Shown piece after piece: positions 24,537 to 30,974 of a stretch of DNA of 56,626 nt; position 1 is the first letter of the stretch, and every line of letters starts with the position of its first letter. The stretch lies in the NCBI GenBank assembly GCA_021324545.1, contig JAJPIX010000035.1:1-56626 (forward strand), read 5' to 3'. The DNA is from Alphaproteobacteria bacterium. Its GTDB lineage: Bacteria > Pseudomonadota > Alphaproteobacteria > Micropepsales > Micropepsaceae. The position numbers were made by a program, and so were the translations under genes. Under the pieces are notes generated by a model. It ran no database searches. It worked only from the letters and a program-made list of their open reading frames with translations, and was not told the DNA's origin.

Positions 24537-24824
24537 ATGAGCAACCGCATCGAGAAATCGCCCGAAACACACACGGTTTTTTGCCTGTCGCGCCGCCGGA
24601 TGCTCGAAGGCGCGGCATTGGGCGGCGCCATCGTGCTGATGGCGGCAAGCACTCAGCCGGCCAGCGCCAAGATGACGGAAGCCGCAGCCGGATATCAGGG
24701 CGAGCCCAAGGGCGATTCAAGCTGCGGCAACTGCACGCTCTTCCGCCAGCCTTCCGGCTGCCTGATCGTGGACGGAAACATCAGCCAGAACGGCTGGTGC
24801 CGGTTCTATTCGAAGAAGAGCTAA
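24537..24824 (+). CDS. High-potential iron-sulfur protein (HiPIP), Tat-exported
   Basis: 95 residues. Twin-arginine leader 'LSRRRMLEGAALGGAIVL' (R19, R20) with cleavage near 'QPASA', so it folds with its cluster in the cytoplasm and is exported. The mature part has four cysteines C63-x2-C66-x8-C75-x12-C88 with 'NGWC', the HiPIP pattern for one [4Fe-4S] cluster. HiPIPs carry single electrons in the periplasm at high potential. A CAGGAG box precedes the ATG. Directly downstream of the Cyc2-like gene, it is the natural electron acceptor, as HiPIPs are in iron oxidation systems such as pioABC. Confidence 0.92.
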   Translation: MSNRIEKSPETHTVFCLSRRRMLEGAALGGAIVLMAASTQPASAKMTEAAAGYQGEPKGDSSCGNCTLFRQPSGCLIVDGNISQNGWCRFYSKKS

Positions 24825-24841
24825 GCTCGGCGCACATCGCA

Positions 24842-24916
24842 TGGCGCTCCCACGGGGAATCGAACCCCGGTTTCAGCCTTGAGAGGGCCGCGTCCTGACC
24901 GCTAGACGATGGGAGC
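24842..24916 (-). tRNA. tRNA-Glu (CTC)
   Basis: 75 nt with a full cloverleaf: acceptor stem GCTCCCA/TGGGAGC, anticodon stem CGGCC/GGCTG (one G-T pair) with loop CTCTCAA, so anticodon CTC reads GAG. T loop TTCGATT follows a GGGG stem. The 3' CCA is encoded. It lies 17 bp past the HiPIP stop, on the other strand. Confidence 0.95.
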
Positions 24917-24959
24917 ATCGGCGGCGAACGCCGCTTATAGCTTTCGCCCGCGCGGACGA

Positions 24960-25385
24960 TCAAGCGAGCGCCGGTTCCGCAAGCCGCAGCGCCTGAAAGT
25001 TTCCGCCGCGCGCTGCGAAGGCGGCCATTTCGCTGCGGCCGGGCGCGGCCGCCACGATCAGCCAGACAAAACCATCCGTCCCCGGATTTTCGCGATCGTG
25101 CAGCGAAGGTTCGGGCCTGCCGTCCGGATGGGAATGATAGCAGCCGACAATTGCGCCGCCTCTCGCGCGCGCCGCGCGCACGGCGCGGATGTGTTCGGCG
25201 GGATCTATGGCGAAGCGTTGCCGGCCGGCCGCGATGTTGCGCGCCGGATGGATTGCCGTCGCAATGATGCGTCCGTCCCCGCGAAAGCCTTCGATCAGAC
25301 CGCAACATTCGCGCGGATAGGCATCGTGCGCGGCGCCTTCGATGAGCCGGCGCAATGGGGCGGGCAGAAACAGTTCTCCGATCAC
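24960..25385 (-). CDS. M67-family JAMM/MPN metallopeptidase
   Basis: 141 residues, one JAB/MPN domain. The zinc-site motif is complete: E26 in 'YPRECCGLIEG', then H84-x-H86-P with S94 and D97 (HxHPx6SxxD). Prokaryotic members cut isopeptide or C-terminal extensions from ubiquitin-like sulfur carriers such as MoaD, ThiS or CysO. No carrier or adenylating enzyme is next door. Its start overlaps the upstream gene's stop by 4 bp, so it is co-expressed with the small membrane protein. Confidence 0.9.
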   Translation of the reverse strand: MIGELFLPAPLRRLIEGAAHDAYPRECCGLIEGFRGDGRIIATAIHPARNIAAGRQRFAIDPAEHIRAVRAARARGGAIVGCYHSHPDGRPEPSLHDRENPGTDGFVWLIVAAAPGRSEMAAFAARGGNFQALRLAEPALA

Positions 25386-25702
25386 CGCGGCTTGGGCTTG
25401 ATCTGGCCGACCAGACGGCCGGTTTCGGAATCGAAGATGTCCACCTCGCTGCCGGCATCGGAATGTACGCCGAGGATCAGCCGGTTGCCCGCCACCTGCA
25501 ACGAGAGGATTTTGGCGCCGGCCGGCAGCTCATAGCGCGCGGCGGTTTGGGGCGCTCCGCCCGTCTGGGTGGAATGGCCCGTCAGCCGCATGACAAAGCC
25601 CACGACCAGCGCGGCGAAGGCAAGACCGATCAGCACCCCAAGAGTGATGACGATGGCCTTCATCAGGCGATAGTTTGGCGGCGCACCGGGAGCGCTCTCC
25701 AT
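25382..25702 (-). CDS. Small single-pass membrane protein (DUF6476-like)
   Basis: 106 residues: a short polar start 'PPNYRLMKAIVI', one membrane helix ('VITLGVLIGLAFAALVVGFVM', about residues 17-38) and a periplasmic beta-rich domain ('AKILSLQVAGNRLILGVH', 'VDIFDSETGRLVGQIK'). The layout resembles the alphaproteobacterial DUF6476 family, from memory also found beside rluD. A GAGG box 8 bp before the ATG supports this start, which overlaps the start codon of rluD on the other strand (CCATGG). Function unknown. Confidence 0.75.
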   Translation of the reverse strand: MESAPGAPPNYRLMKAIVITLGVLIGLAFAALVVGFVMRLTGHSTQTGGAPQTAARYELPAGAKILSLQVAGNRLILGVHSDAGSEVDIFDSETGRLVGQIKPKPR

Positions 25703-26729
25703 GGCAGAACCCTCAGACACCGTTTCGCCCGCGCGGGGCGCATCCTGGCTTTCCGCCACGGTGGGCGAAGATTGCGCCGGCTGGCGCCTGGACCGCTTCT
25801 TGACGAAATCGCTGTCGGACATGAGCCGCTCGCGCCTGCAAATGCTGATTGAAGAGGGCGCGGTCAGCCGCGCGGGGCGGACCATAAAAGACGGCAATAC
25901 CAGGGTCAAACCGGGCGAGACATATGTGGTGCGCGTGCCCCCGGCCAGGCCCGCCGCGCCCGAGGCACAGGCCATTCCGCTCGATGTGGTTTACGAAGAC
26001 GACGACCTGATCGTGATCGACAAGCCGGCGGGACTTGTGGTGCATCCTGCGGCAGGAAATCCGGACGGCACGCTCGTCAACGCGCTCATCGCCCACTGCG
26101 GCGCGTCGCTCAGGGGCATTGGCGGGGTGGAGCGGCCCGGCATCGTCCACCGGCTGGACAAGGATACAAGCGGCCTGCTTGTGGCCGCGAAAAATGAACG
26201 GGCCATGCGAAGCCTTGCCCGGCAATTCGCCAACCACACGATCGAGCGCGCCTATCATGCGATCGTGTGGGGCGCGCCGCGCGCGGGCTTCGGCCTGATC
26301 GAAGGCGACATCGGCCGGAACCCCTTCGACAGAAAGCGCATGGGGATCCTGCGCAGCGGCGGCAAGCCGGCGCGCACGCGCTATCGCGTGCTGGAAACAT
26401 TCGGGCCCAAGACGCGGCCGCTCGCGAGCCTTGTCGAATGCCGCCTGGAAACCGGGCGCACGCATCAGATTCGCGTCCACCTGACGCACCTTGGCCATCC
26501 CCTGATCGGCGATTCATCCTATGGCCGGGCGCGCCAGGCCCCGCGCGCCAAAAACCCCGCCGAGGAAAAGGCCTATTCCGCGATGGAGAATTTTCCGCGC
26601 CAGGCGCTGCACGCGCTTGTGCTTGGCTTCCAGCATCCGAGCCTGCACAGGACCATGCGATTTGAAGCGCCGTACCCGGAGGATTTTGCCGGATTGCTTG
26701 CCGCGCTCCGAGGGTTGCAACCCGGTTAA
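25701..26729 (+). CDS. rluD: RluA-family 23S rRNA pseudouridine synthase (RluD type)
   Basis: 342 residues. Residues 25-75 are an S4 RNA-binding domain ('RLDRFLTKSLSDMSRSRLQMLIEEGAV'); residues 95-330 are the pseudouridine synthase, with 'VIDKPAGLVVHPAAGN' and the catalytic motif 'HRLDKDTSGL' (D153), then 'ETGRTHQIRVHLTHLGHPLIGD'. RluD makes pseudouridines in helix 69 of 23S rRNA. Within the RluA family RluC and RluD cannot be split with certainty by eye; the S4 domain and the position before rpoH favour RluD. The ATG overlaps the divergent gene's ATG. Confidence 0.9.
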   Translation: MAEPSDTVSPARGASWLSATVGEDCAGWRLDRFLTKSLSDMSRSRLQMLIEEGAVSRAGRTIKDGNTRVKPGETYVVRVPPARPAAPEAQAIPLDVVYEDDDLIVIDKPAGLVVHPAAGNPDGTLVNALIAHCGASLRGIGGVERPGIVHRLDKDTSGLLVAAKNERAMRSLARQFANHTIERAYHAIVWGAPRAGFGLIEGDIGRNPFDRKRMGILRSGGKPARTRYRVLETFGPKTRPLASLVECRLETGRTHQIRVHLTHLGHPLIGDSSYGRARQAPRAKNPAEEKAYSAMENFPRQALHALVLGFQHPSLHRTMRFEAPYPEDFAGLLAALRGLQPG

Positions 26730-26750
26730 CAGATATTATCTCTTATTTCG

Positions 26751-26774
26751 GTCACAATCGGGGCCGACTGTGAC
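26751..26774. promoter_or_regulatory. Imperfect 24-bp palindrome upstream of rpoH
   Basis: Arms GTCACA and TGTGAC at the ends, with inner TCGG and CCGA; 10 of 12 positions pair. It lies about 75 bp before the rpoH start, where a regulator or the folding of a leader RNA could act. No known site name assigned. Confidence 0.4.
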
Positions 26775-26849
26775 GCCTTGGGGCGTTCAAGAAATACGGT
26801 TTGACGATCCGCTCCGGATGCAGGACCGGCTGACAAAGGGTAACGCGAA

Positions 26850-27755
26850 ATGAGCAGCCGCGGTATTCCCGCGCTATATGGCGAAGGCGGACTTGCCCGC
26901 TATCTTGCCGAGATCCGGAAGTTCCCGCTTCTGGAACCGGAAGAGGAGTACATGCTCGCCAAGCGCTGGCGCGAGCATGAGGACCCCGAAGCCGCGCGCA
27001 AGCTGGTCACTTCCCATCTGCGACTCGTCGCCAAGATCGCGATGGGCTATCGCGGCTATGGCCTGCCGCTGGCGGAAGTGGTGGCCGAAGGCAATGTCGG
27101 CCTGATGCAGGCGGTGAAACGCTTCGAGCCCGACAAGGGGTTCCGCCTTGCCACCTATGCGATGTGGTGGATCAGGGCCGCAATCCAGGAATACATCCTG
27201 CGGTCGTGGAGCCTTGTGAAGATGGGCACCACGGCGGCGCAGAAGAAGCTGTTCTTCAACCTGCGCAAGGCCAAGAGCAAGATCAATGCCATCGAAGAAG
27301 GCGACCTGACGCCGGAACACACCAAGGAAATCGCCCGCCAGCTTGCGGTGTCGGAAGAAGAAGTCACCAACATGAACCGGCGGTTGACGGCGCCCGATTC
27401 CTCGCTCAACGCGCCATTGCGTTCCGATTCCGAATCCGAATGGCAGGACTGGCTGGCCGACGACACGCTCGATCAGGAAAGCCGCCTTGCCGAGCGCGAG
27501 GAGCTGGGCGAACGGCACGAGCTTCTGGCGCATGCGCTGGGCGAGCTGTCGGAGCGGGAGCGCGCCATCATCGAAGCGCGCCGGCTGCAGGACGAACCGG
27601 TGACGCTGGAGGATCTGTCGCAGAGATACGGCATTTCCCGCGAACGCGTGCGCCAGATCGAAGTGCGGGCTTTCGAAAAGCTCCAGGCAGCCATGAAAAA
27701 GGCCCTGTCGGAAAAGCGCAGCGGCACGATTCAGGCAACGCAAGCGGCCCAATAA
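26850..27755 (+). CDS. rpoH: RNA polymerase heat-shock sigma factor RpoH
   Basis: 301 residues. Region 1.2 'LARYLAEIRKFPLLEPEEEYMLAKRW', region 2 'VAEGNVGLMQAVKRFEPDKGFRLATYAMWWIRAAIQEYIL', the RpoH box 'QKKLFFNLRKAKSKI', and region 4 'LEDLSQRYGISRERVRQIEVRAFEKLQAAM' are all present. The RpoH box separates it from RpoD. It directs polymerase to heat-shock promoters (chaperones, proteases including the ftsH found later in this window). It follows rluD by 120 bp and probably has its own promoter there. Confidence 0.96.
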   Translation: MSSRGIPALYGEGGLARYLAEIRKFPLLEPEEEYMLAKRWREHEDPEAARKLVTSHLRLVAKIAMGYRGYGLPLAEVVAEGNVGLMQAVKRFEPDKGFRLATYAMWWIRAAIQEYILRSWSLVKMGTTAAQKKLFFNLRKAKSKINAIEEGDLTPEHTKEIARQLAVSEEEVTNMNRRLTAPDSSLNAPLRSDSESEWQDWLADDTLDQESRLAEREELGERHELLAHALGELSERERAIIEARRLQDEPVTLEDLSQRYGISRERVRQIEVRAFEKLQAAMKKALSEKRSGTIQATQAAQ

Positions 27756-27868
27756 CCATTAACTTCCAAAAGCCATGAACGAACAGGCTGGCGGCCATGC
27801 GCAAGCCAAGGGTTTCTGGGCGCGCCGGCCGCACGATATGTATGGGGGACGACGGCGGAACAACGGCA

Positions 27869-28681
27869 ATGAAACTGAAGATCTGGCAAGTGGACGCGTT
27901 TGCGTCAAAGCCGCTTGAGGGCAATCCGGCAGCCATTGTGCCCCTGGCAAAGTTTCCCGATGCGGCTGTGATGCAGAAGATCGCGGGCGAGAACAATCTG
28001 TCGGAAACGGCCTTCATCGTGTTCACCGCGCCCGGGCAATACGACCTGCGCTGGTTCACGCCGGAAGCGGAAGTGGAGCTGTGCGGGCACGCCACGCTTG
28101 CGACCGCATGGCTTCTGTTCGAGGAACTGGATACCGAACTGAAACAGGTGACATTCAACACCCGCTCCGGCCCGCTCACGGTGGACCGCGGGCGCGACGG
28201 CAATCATGTGATGTCGCTGCCCGCCGATCCGGTTTCGCCCTTCGTCGCGCCGGCGGGTTTTGCGAAGGCGCTTGGCGAGGCGCTGGGCATTGCGCCGCCG
28301 TCTGAAATCCACAAGGGCCGCTACATCATGGCGGTCTGGGACAAGGCGGCCGATATCCGCGCCATCAAGCCATCGGGCGATGTCGGCCGCGTTCTGCGCG
28401 GCGCGGGAAGCTGGGGCCTGATCGCCACCGCTCCCGGCGATGGCGGATATGATTTCGTGTCGCGCTTTTTTGCGCCCGACAAGGGCGTGTTCGAAGACCC
28501 GGTCACCGGTTCGGCGCATTGCGCGCTGACGCCCTATTGGGCTAAACGGCTTGGCAGGAAAAGGCTCAAGGCGCGGCAGGCATCGCCGCGCGGCGGCGAT
28601 GTCATCTGCGCGGACGAGGGCGAGCGCATACTGCTTTCGGGCCCGTGCGCGCTCTATCTCCGCGGCGAGATCGTGATCTAG
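27869..28681 (+). CDS. PhzF-family isomerase
   Basis: 270 residues from the ATG at 27869, where the family start 'MKLKIWQVDAFASKPLEGNPAAIVPL' begins; in-frame starts upstream are unlikely. The catalytic Glu is E46 in 'ENNLSETAF', matching E45 of PhzF. 'YDLRWFTPEAEVELCGHATLA' and 'EDPVTGSAHCALTPYW' complete the two-lobed diaminopimelate-epimerase-like fold. Outside phenazine makers the substrates of these enzymes are mostly unknown, and no phenazine genes are present here. Confidence 0.9.
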   Translation: MKLKIWQVDAFASKPLEGNPAAIVPLAKFPDAAVMQKIAGENNLSETAFIVFTAPGQYDLRWFTPEAEVELCGHATLATAWLLFEELDTELKQVTFNTRSGPLTVDRGRDGNHVMSLPADPVSPFVAPAGFAKALGEALGIAPPSEIHKGRYIMAVWDKAADIRAIKPSGDVGRVLRGAGSWGLIATAPGDGGYDFVSRFFAPDKGVFEDPVTGSAHCALTPYWAKRLGRKRLKARQASPRGGDVICADEGERILLSGPCALYLRGEIVI

Positions 28682-28699
28682 CCTTCGCGTACAAATTCC

Positions 28700-29185
28700 C
28701 TAAAGGTCGCTGCCGTAATAGCTGTACTGCAGAAGCAGCGACAGCACCCAGCCGTTCTTGCCTTCCCAGCGCACATCATCGATCAGCCATTTGCCGTTCT
28801 GTTTCTGGAAATAGAAGTCGGCGGTGCCGGGGCTGTCCTTGCCGAGGATTGTAAGCGTGACCGTTTCGCGGTCTTTGCGGAAATCGTCCACATGTCCAGC
28901 AACCTTGATGTGGCTCACGTCCACGGTGTCCTGCGCGTTCGTCCAGTAATCGCTGTCCAGCCGGCCGACTTCACCTTTTGCATCGGACGCATCGGCCGCA
29001 ATGAGGCCCGCGAGCCTGGGCGTCAGTACATCGGCGTCTTTCGGCCGCCAGTCGCCGTTGCTTTTGATGTGCGCGTAAATGGCGTTGATGATCGCAACGG
29101 GATCGGACGGCGCCGAAGGCGCGGCGGCGAGCGCAGGCGCGGCGGCCACGGTGAATGCAAAAGCAAACAGGTATCGGTTTTTCAT
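28700..29185 (-). CDS. Exported protein, DUF3828-like (copy 2 of a tandem pair)
   Basis: 161 residues. Signal peptide ends near 'PALAAA' (residue 22). The mature part reads 'AIINAIYAHIKSNGDWRPKDADVLTPRLAGLIAAD' and later 'ADFYFQKQNGKWLIDDVRWEG', the pattern of secreted DUF3828-type proteins of the NTF2-like fold. It shares this layout and many positions with the gene just upstream, showing tandem duplication. Function unknown. Confidence 0.75.
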   Translation of the reverse strand: MKNRYLFAFAFTVAAAPALAAAPSAPSDPVAIINAIYAHIKSNGDWRPKDADVLTPRLAGLIAADASDAKGEVGRLDSDYWTNAQDTVDVSHIKVAGHVDDFRKDRETVTLTILGKDSPGTADFYFQKQNGKWLIDDVRWEGKNGWVLSLLLQYSYYGSDL

Positions 29186-29204
29186 GTCAGCCTCCGCAAA
29201 AAAA

Positions 29205-29708
29205 TCAGTAGGGATAGCGCTTGTCGGGATTGGGCAGGAAATCGGAGCCGTATTTCAGGACCAGCGACAGCGTCCAGCCGTCGGGCCCCGGCCAGCGGAT
29301 ATCGTCGATCAGCCAGCGGCCGTTCATCCGCTCGAAATAAAAATAGACGCGGGCAGGCTTGCCAAAATTCGTCATGGTGGCTGTTACGATCACGCGATCG
29401 CTGCGAAATTCGTCCTTGCGCGCGGAGACCGTGACATCCTTCAGGTTCACCGCCTGTCCGTTCACCCAGGCGTCCCAGTCGAGCCGGCCGACGCCCCCGC
29501 CCTTTTCGCCATCGGCCCGGTCGGCTGCGAACAGCGCGGCGAGCCTCGGCGTATAGACGTCGTCCGGTTCGGTGTAATTGTCGGGATCTTTCTGAAAGCT
29601 GGCGTAAACGCCGCGAACGAATGTCGCGGGGTCGGATATTGCGGTCGCCGCGCGCGCGCCCGTTGCAAGGAAAACCGCGGCAATCGCCGCCGCGAATGGA
29701 ATCTGCAT
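29205..29708 (-). CDS. Exported protein, DUF3828-like (copy 1 of a tandem pair)
   Basis: 167 residues with signal peptide ('VFLATGARA', cleavage near residue 20). The mature part, 'FVRGVYASFQKDPDNYTEPDDVYTPRLAALFAAD' and 'VYFYFERMNGRWLIDDIRWPGPDGWTLSLVLKY', lines up along its whole length with the downstream neighbour 19 bp away. Both are likely on one transcript. Function unknown; periplasmic location inferred. Confidence 0.75.
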   Translation of the reverse strand: MQIPFAAAIAAVFLATGARAATAISDPATFVRGVYASFQKDPDNYTEPDDVYTPRLAALFAADRADGEKGGGVGRLDWDAWVNGQAVNLKDVTVSARKDEFRSDRVIVTATMTNFGKPARVYFYFERMNGRWLIDDIRWPGPDGWTLSLVLKYGSDFLPNPDKRYPY

Positions 29709-29765
29709 GCAAGCCCCCGAACGGGCGCAAGGCTAGCGCGTTGACCGCGCGGGCTGCAAACACTA

Positions 29766-29822
29766 GAAGAGTCGCGGGCCACGCCGCCCCAACGCGGCGC
29801 GTCATTCTGGAAGGAATGAATC
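29766..29822 (+). promoter_or_regulatory. serC leader RNA element
   Basis: Two hairpins precede serC. The first is CGCCGC/GCGGCG (29782-29787 and 29794-29799). The second is TCATTC/GAATGA (29802-29807 and 29814-29819), whose loop and 3' arm hold the ribosome site GGAAGGA, ending 3 bp before the ATG. This matches the description of the Rfam serC leader of Alphaproteobacteria, whose final stem overlaps the serC ribosome site. It would shut off translation when folded. Confidence 0.8.
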
Positions 29823-30971
29823 ATGACCGGTTCAAAGCCGGCCGTGCGCCCCGCACGGCCTTTTTTTTCGTCCGGACCCTGCGCCAAACGGCCGGGCTGG
29901 AGTTTGCAGGCGCTCGACGGCGCTTTTCTTGCCCGCTCGCACCGGGCCAAAGGCGGCATTGCCAAACTGAAAGAAGCGCTGGATCGCACCAGGGCGCTGT
30001 TGCGCATTCCCGCCGATCACCGCGTGGCCATCGTGCCGGCGTCGGACACGGGCGCGGTGGAACTGGCGATGTGGAATCTGCTGGGGCCAAAGCCTGTCGA
30101 TCTTTTCGCGTGGGAAAGCTTCGGCGAGGACTGGGCCACCGACACGGTCAAGCAGCTCAAGCTCGACGCGCATGTCTATAAAGCGCCGTACGGCGAGCTG
30201 CCCGATCTGAACAAGGCCGAGCCGGGTCACGACATCGTGTTCGTCTGGAACGGCACCACGTCGGGCGTGCGGGCGCCCAACGCCGATTTCATTGCGGAAG
30301 ACCGCGAAGGCATCGTGATCTGCGATGCCACCAGCGCTGCCTTCGCCATGCCGCTGCCGTGGGAAAAGCTCGATGCGGTGACATTTTCCTGGCAGAAGGC
30401 GCTGGGCGGGGAAGCCGCGCACGGGATGCTTGTGCTTTCGCCCAATGCGGTGGCGCGCATCGAGGCGCGCAGCCCGCATTGGCCGATGCCGAAAATCTTT
30501 CGCATCGCCAAGGGCGGCAAGATCAACGAGGCGCTGTTCGCGGGCGAGACGCTGAACACTCCATCCATGCTCGCGCTGGAGGACTGGCTCGACACGCTGA
30601 AATGGGCCGAAGGCGTGGGCCTTGACGGGCTGTTTGCGCGCGTAAACGCCAATGCCGCAGCGCTTGGCCGCTGGGTGAAGGAAACGGACTGGATCGATTT
30701 TCTGGCGAAAGAGGAGCGTTATCGCTCCACCACCTCCGTGTGCCTGCAGATCACCGATCCCGCCTTCGTTCTGAAAGACGAAGAGACGCAACGCAAGATC
30801 ATCAAGAAAATGGTGGCGCTGCTGGAAGAAGAACGCGCGGCCTACGATGTGGGCGGTCACCGCAACGCGCCGCCGGGCTTGCGCATATGGTGCGGCGCCA
30901 CCGTGGACACCGCCGACATCGTCGCGCTCACGCCCTGGCTCGATTGGGCCTGGGGTGCGGTGAAGGAATAG
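29823..30971 (+). CDS. serC: Phosphoserine aminotransferase SerC
   Basis: 382 residues of the alphaproteobacterial SerC type. It starts 'KPAVRPARPFFSSGPCAKRPGWS', has 'GIVPxSDTGAVE-like' 'VPASDTGAVELAMWNLLG', and the PLP lysine K192 in 'TFSWQKALGGE'. It turns 3-phosphohydroxypyruvate and glutamate into phosphoserine. serA follows 3 bp downstream, so the two serine-synthesis steps form one operon, headed by the serC leader. The codons 6-16 also form an intrinsic-terminator signal (see separate entry). Confidence 0.95.
   Translation: MTGSKPAVRPARPFFSSGPCAKRPGWSLQALDGAFLARSHRAKGGIAKLKEALDRTRALLRIPADHRVAIVPASDTGAVELAMWNLLGPKPVDLFAWESFGEDWATDTVKQLKLDAHVYKAPYGELPDLNKAEPGHDIVFVWNGTTSGVRAPNADFIAEDREGIVICDATSAAFAMPLPWEKLDAVTFSWQKALGGEAAHGMLVLSPNAVARIEARSPHWPMPKIFRIAKGGKINEALFAGETLNTPSMLALEDWLDTLKWAEGVGLDGLFARVNANAAALGRWVKETDWIDFLAKEERYRSTTSVCLQITDPAFVLKDEETQRKIIKKMVALLEEERAAYDVGGHRNAPPGLRIWCGATVDTADIVALTPWLDWAWGAVKE
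29840..29868 (+). terminator. Intrinsic-terminator-like hairpin inside the start of serC
   Basis: A perfect 9-bp stem GGCCGTGCG/CGCACGGCC with loop CCC is followed by eight T. It lies 17-45 bp after the serC ATG, inside the coding sequence. A ribosome initiating at serC would cover it; without translation it could stop transcription. Confidence 0.7.
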
Positions 30972-30974
30972 GCG

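Noticed and set aside
24842-24916. tRNA-Glu as an integration site of an island
   Set aside because: Genes on both sides look like core genes, and no integrase or repeat of the tRNA 3' end was seen.
26712-26723. GGGTTGCAACCC palindrome at the end of rluD
   Set aside because: Lies in the last codons of rluD, has no T-run and no reason to be more than chance.
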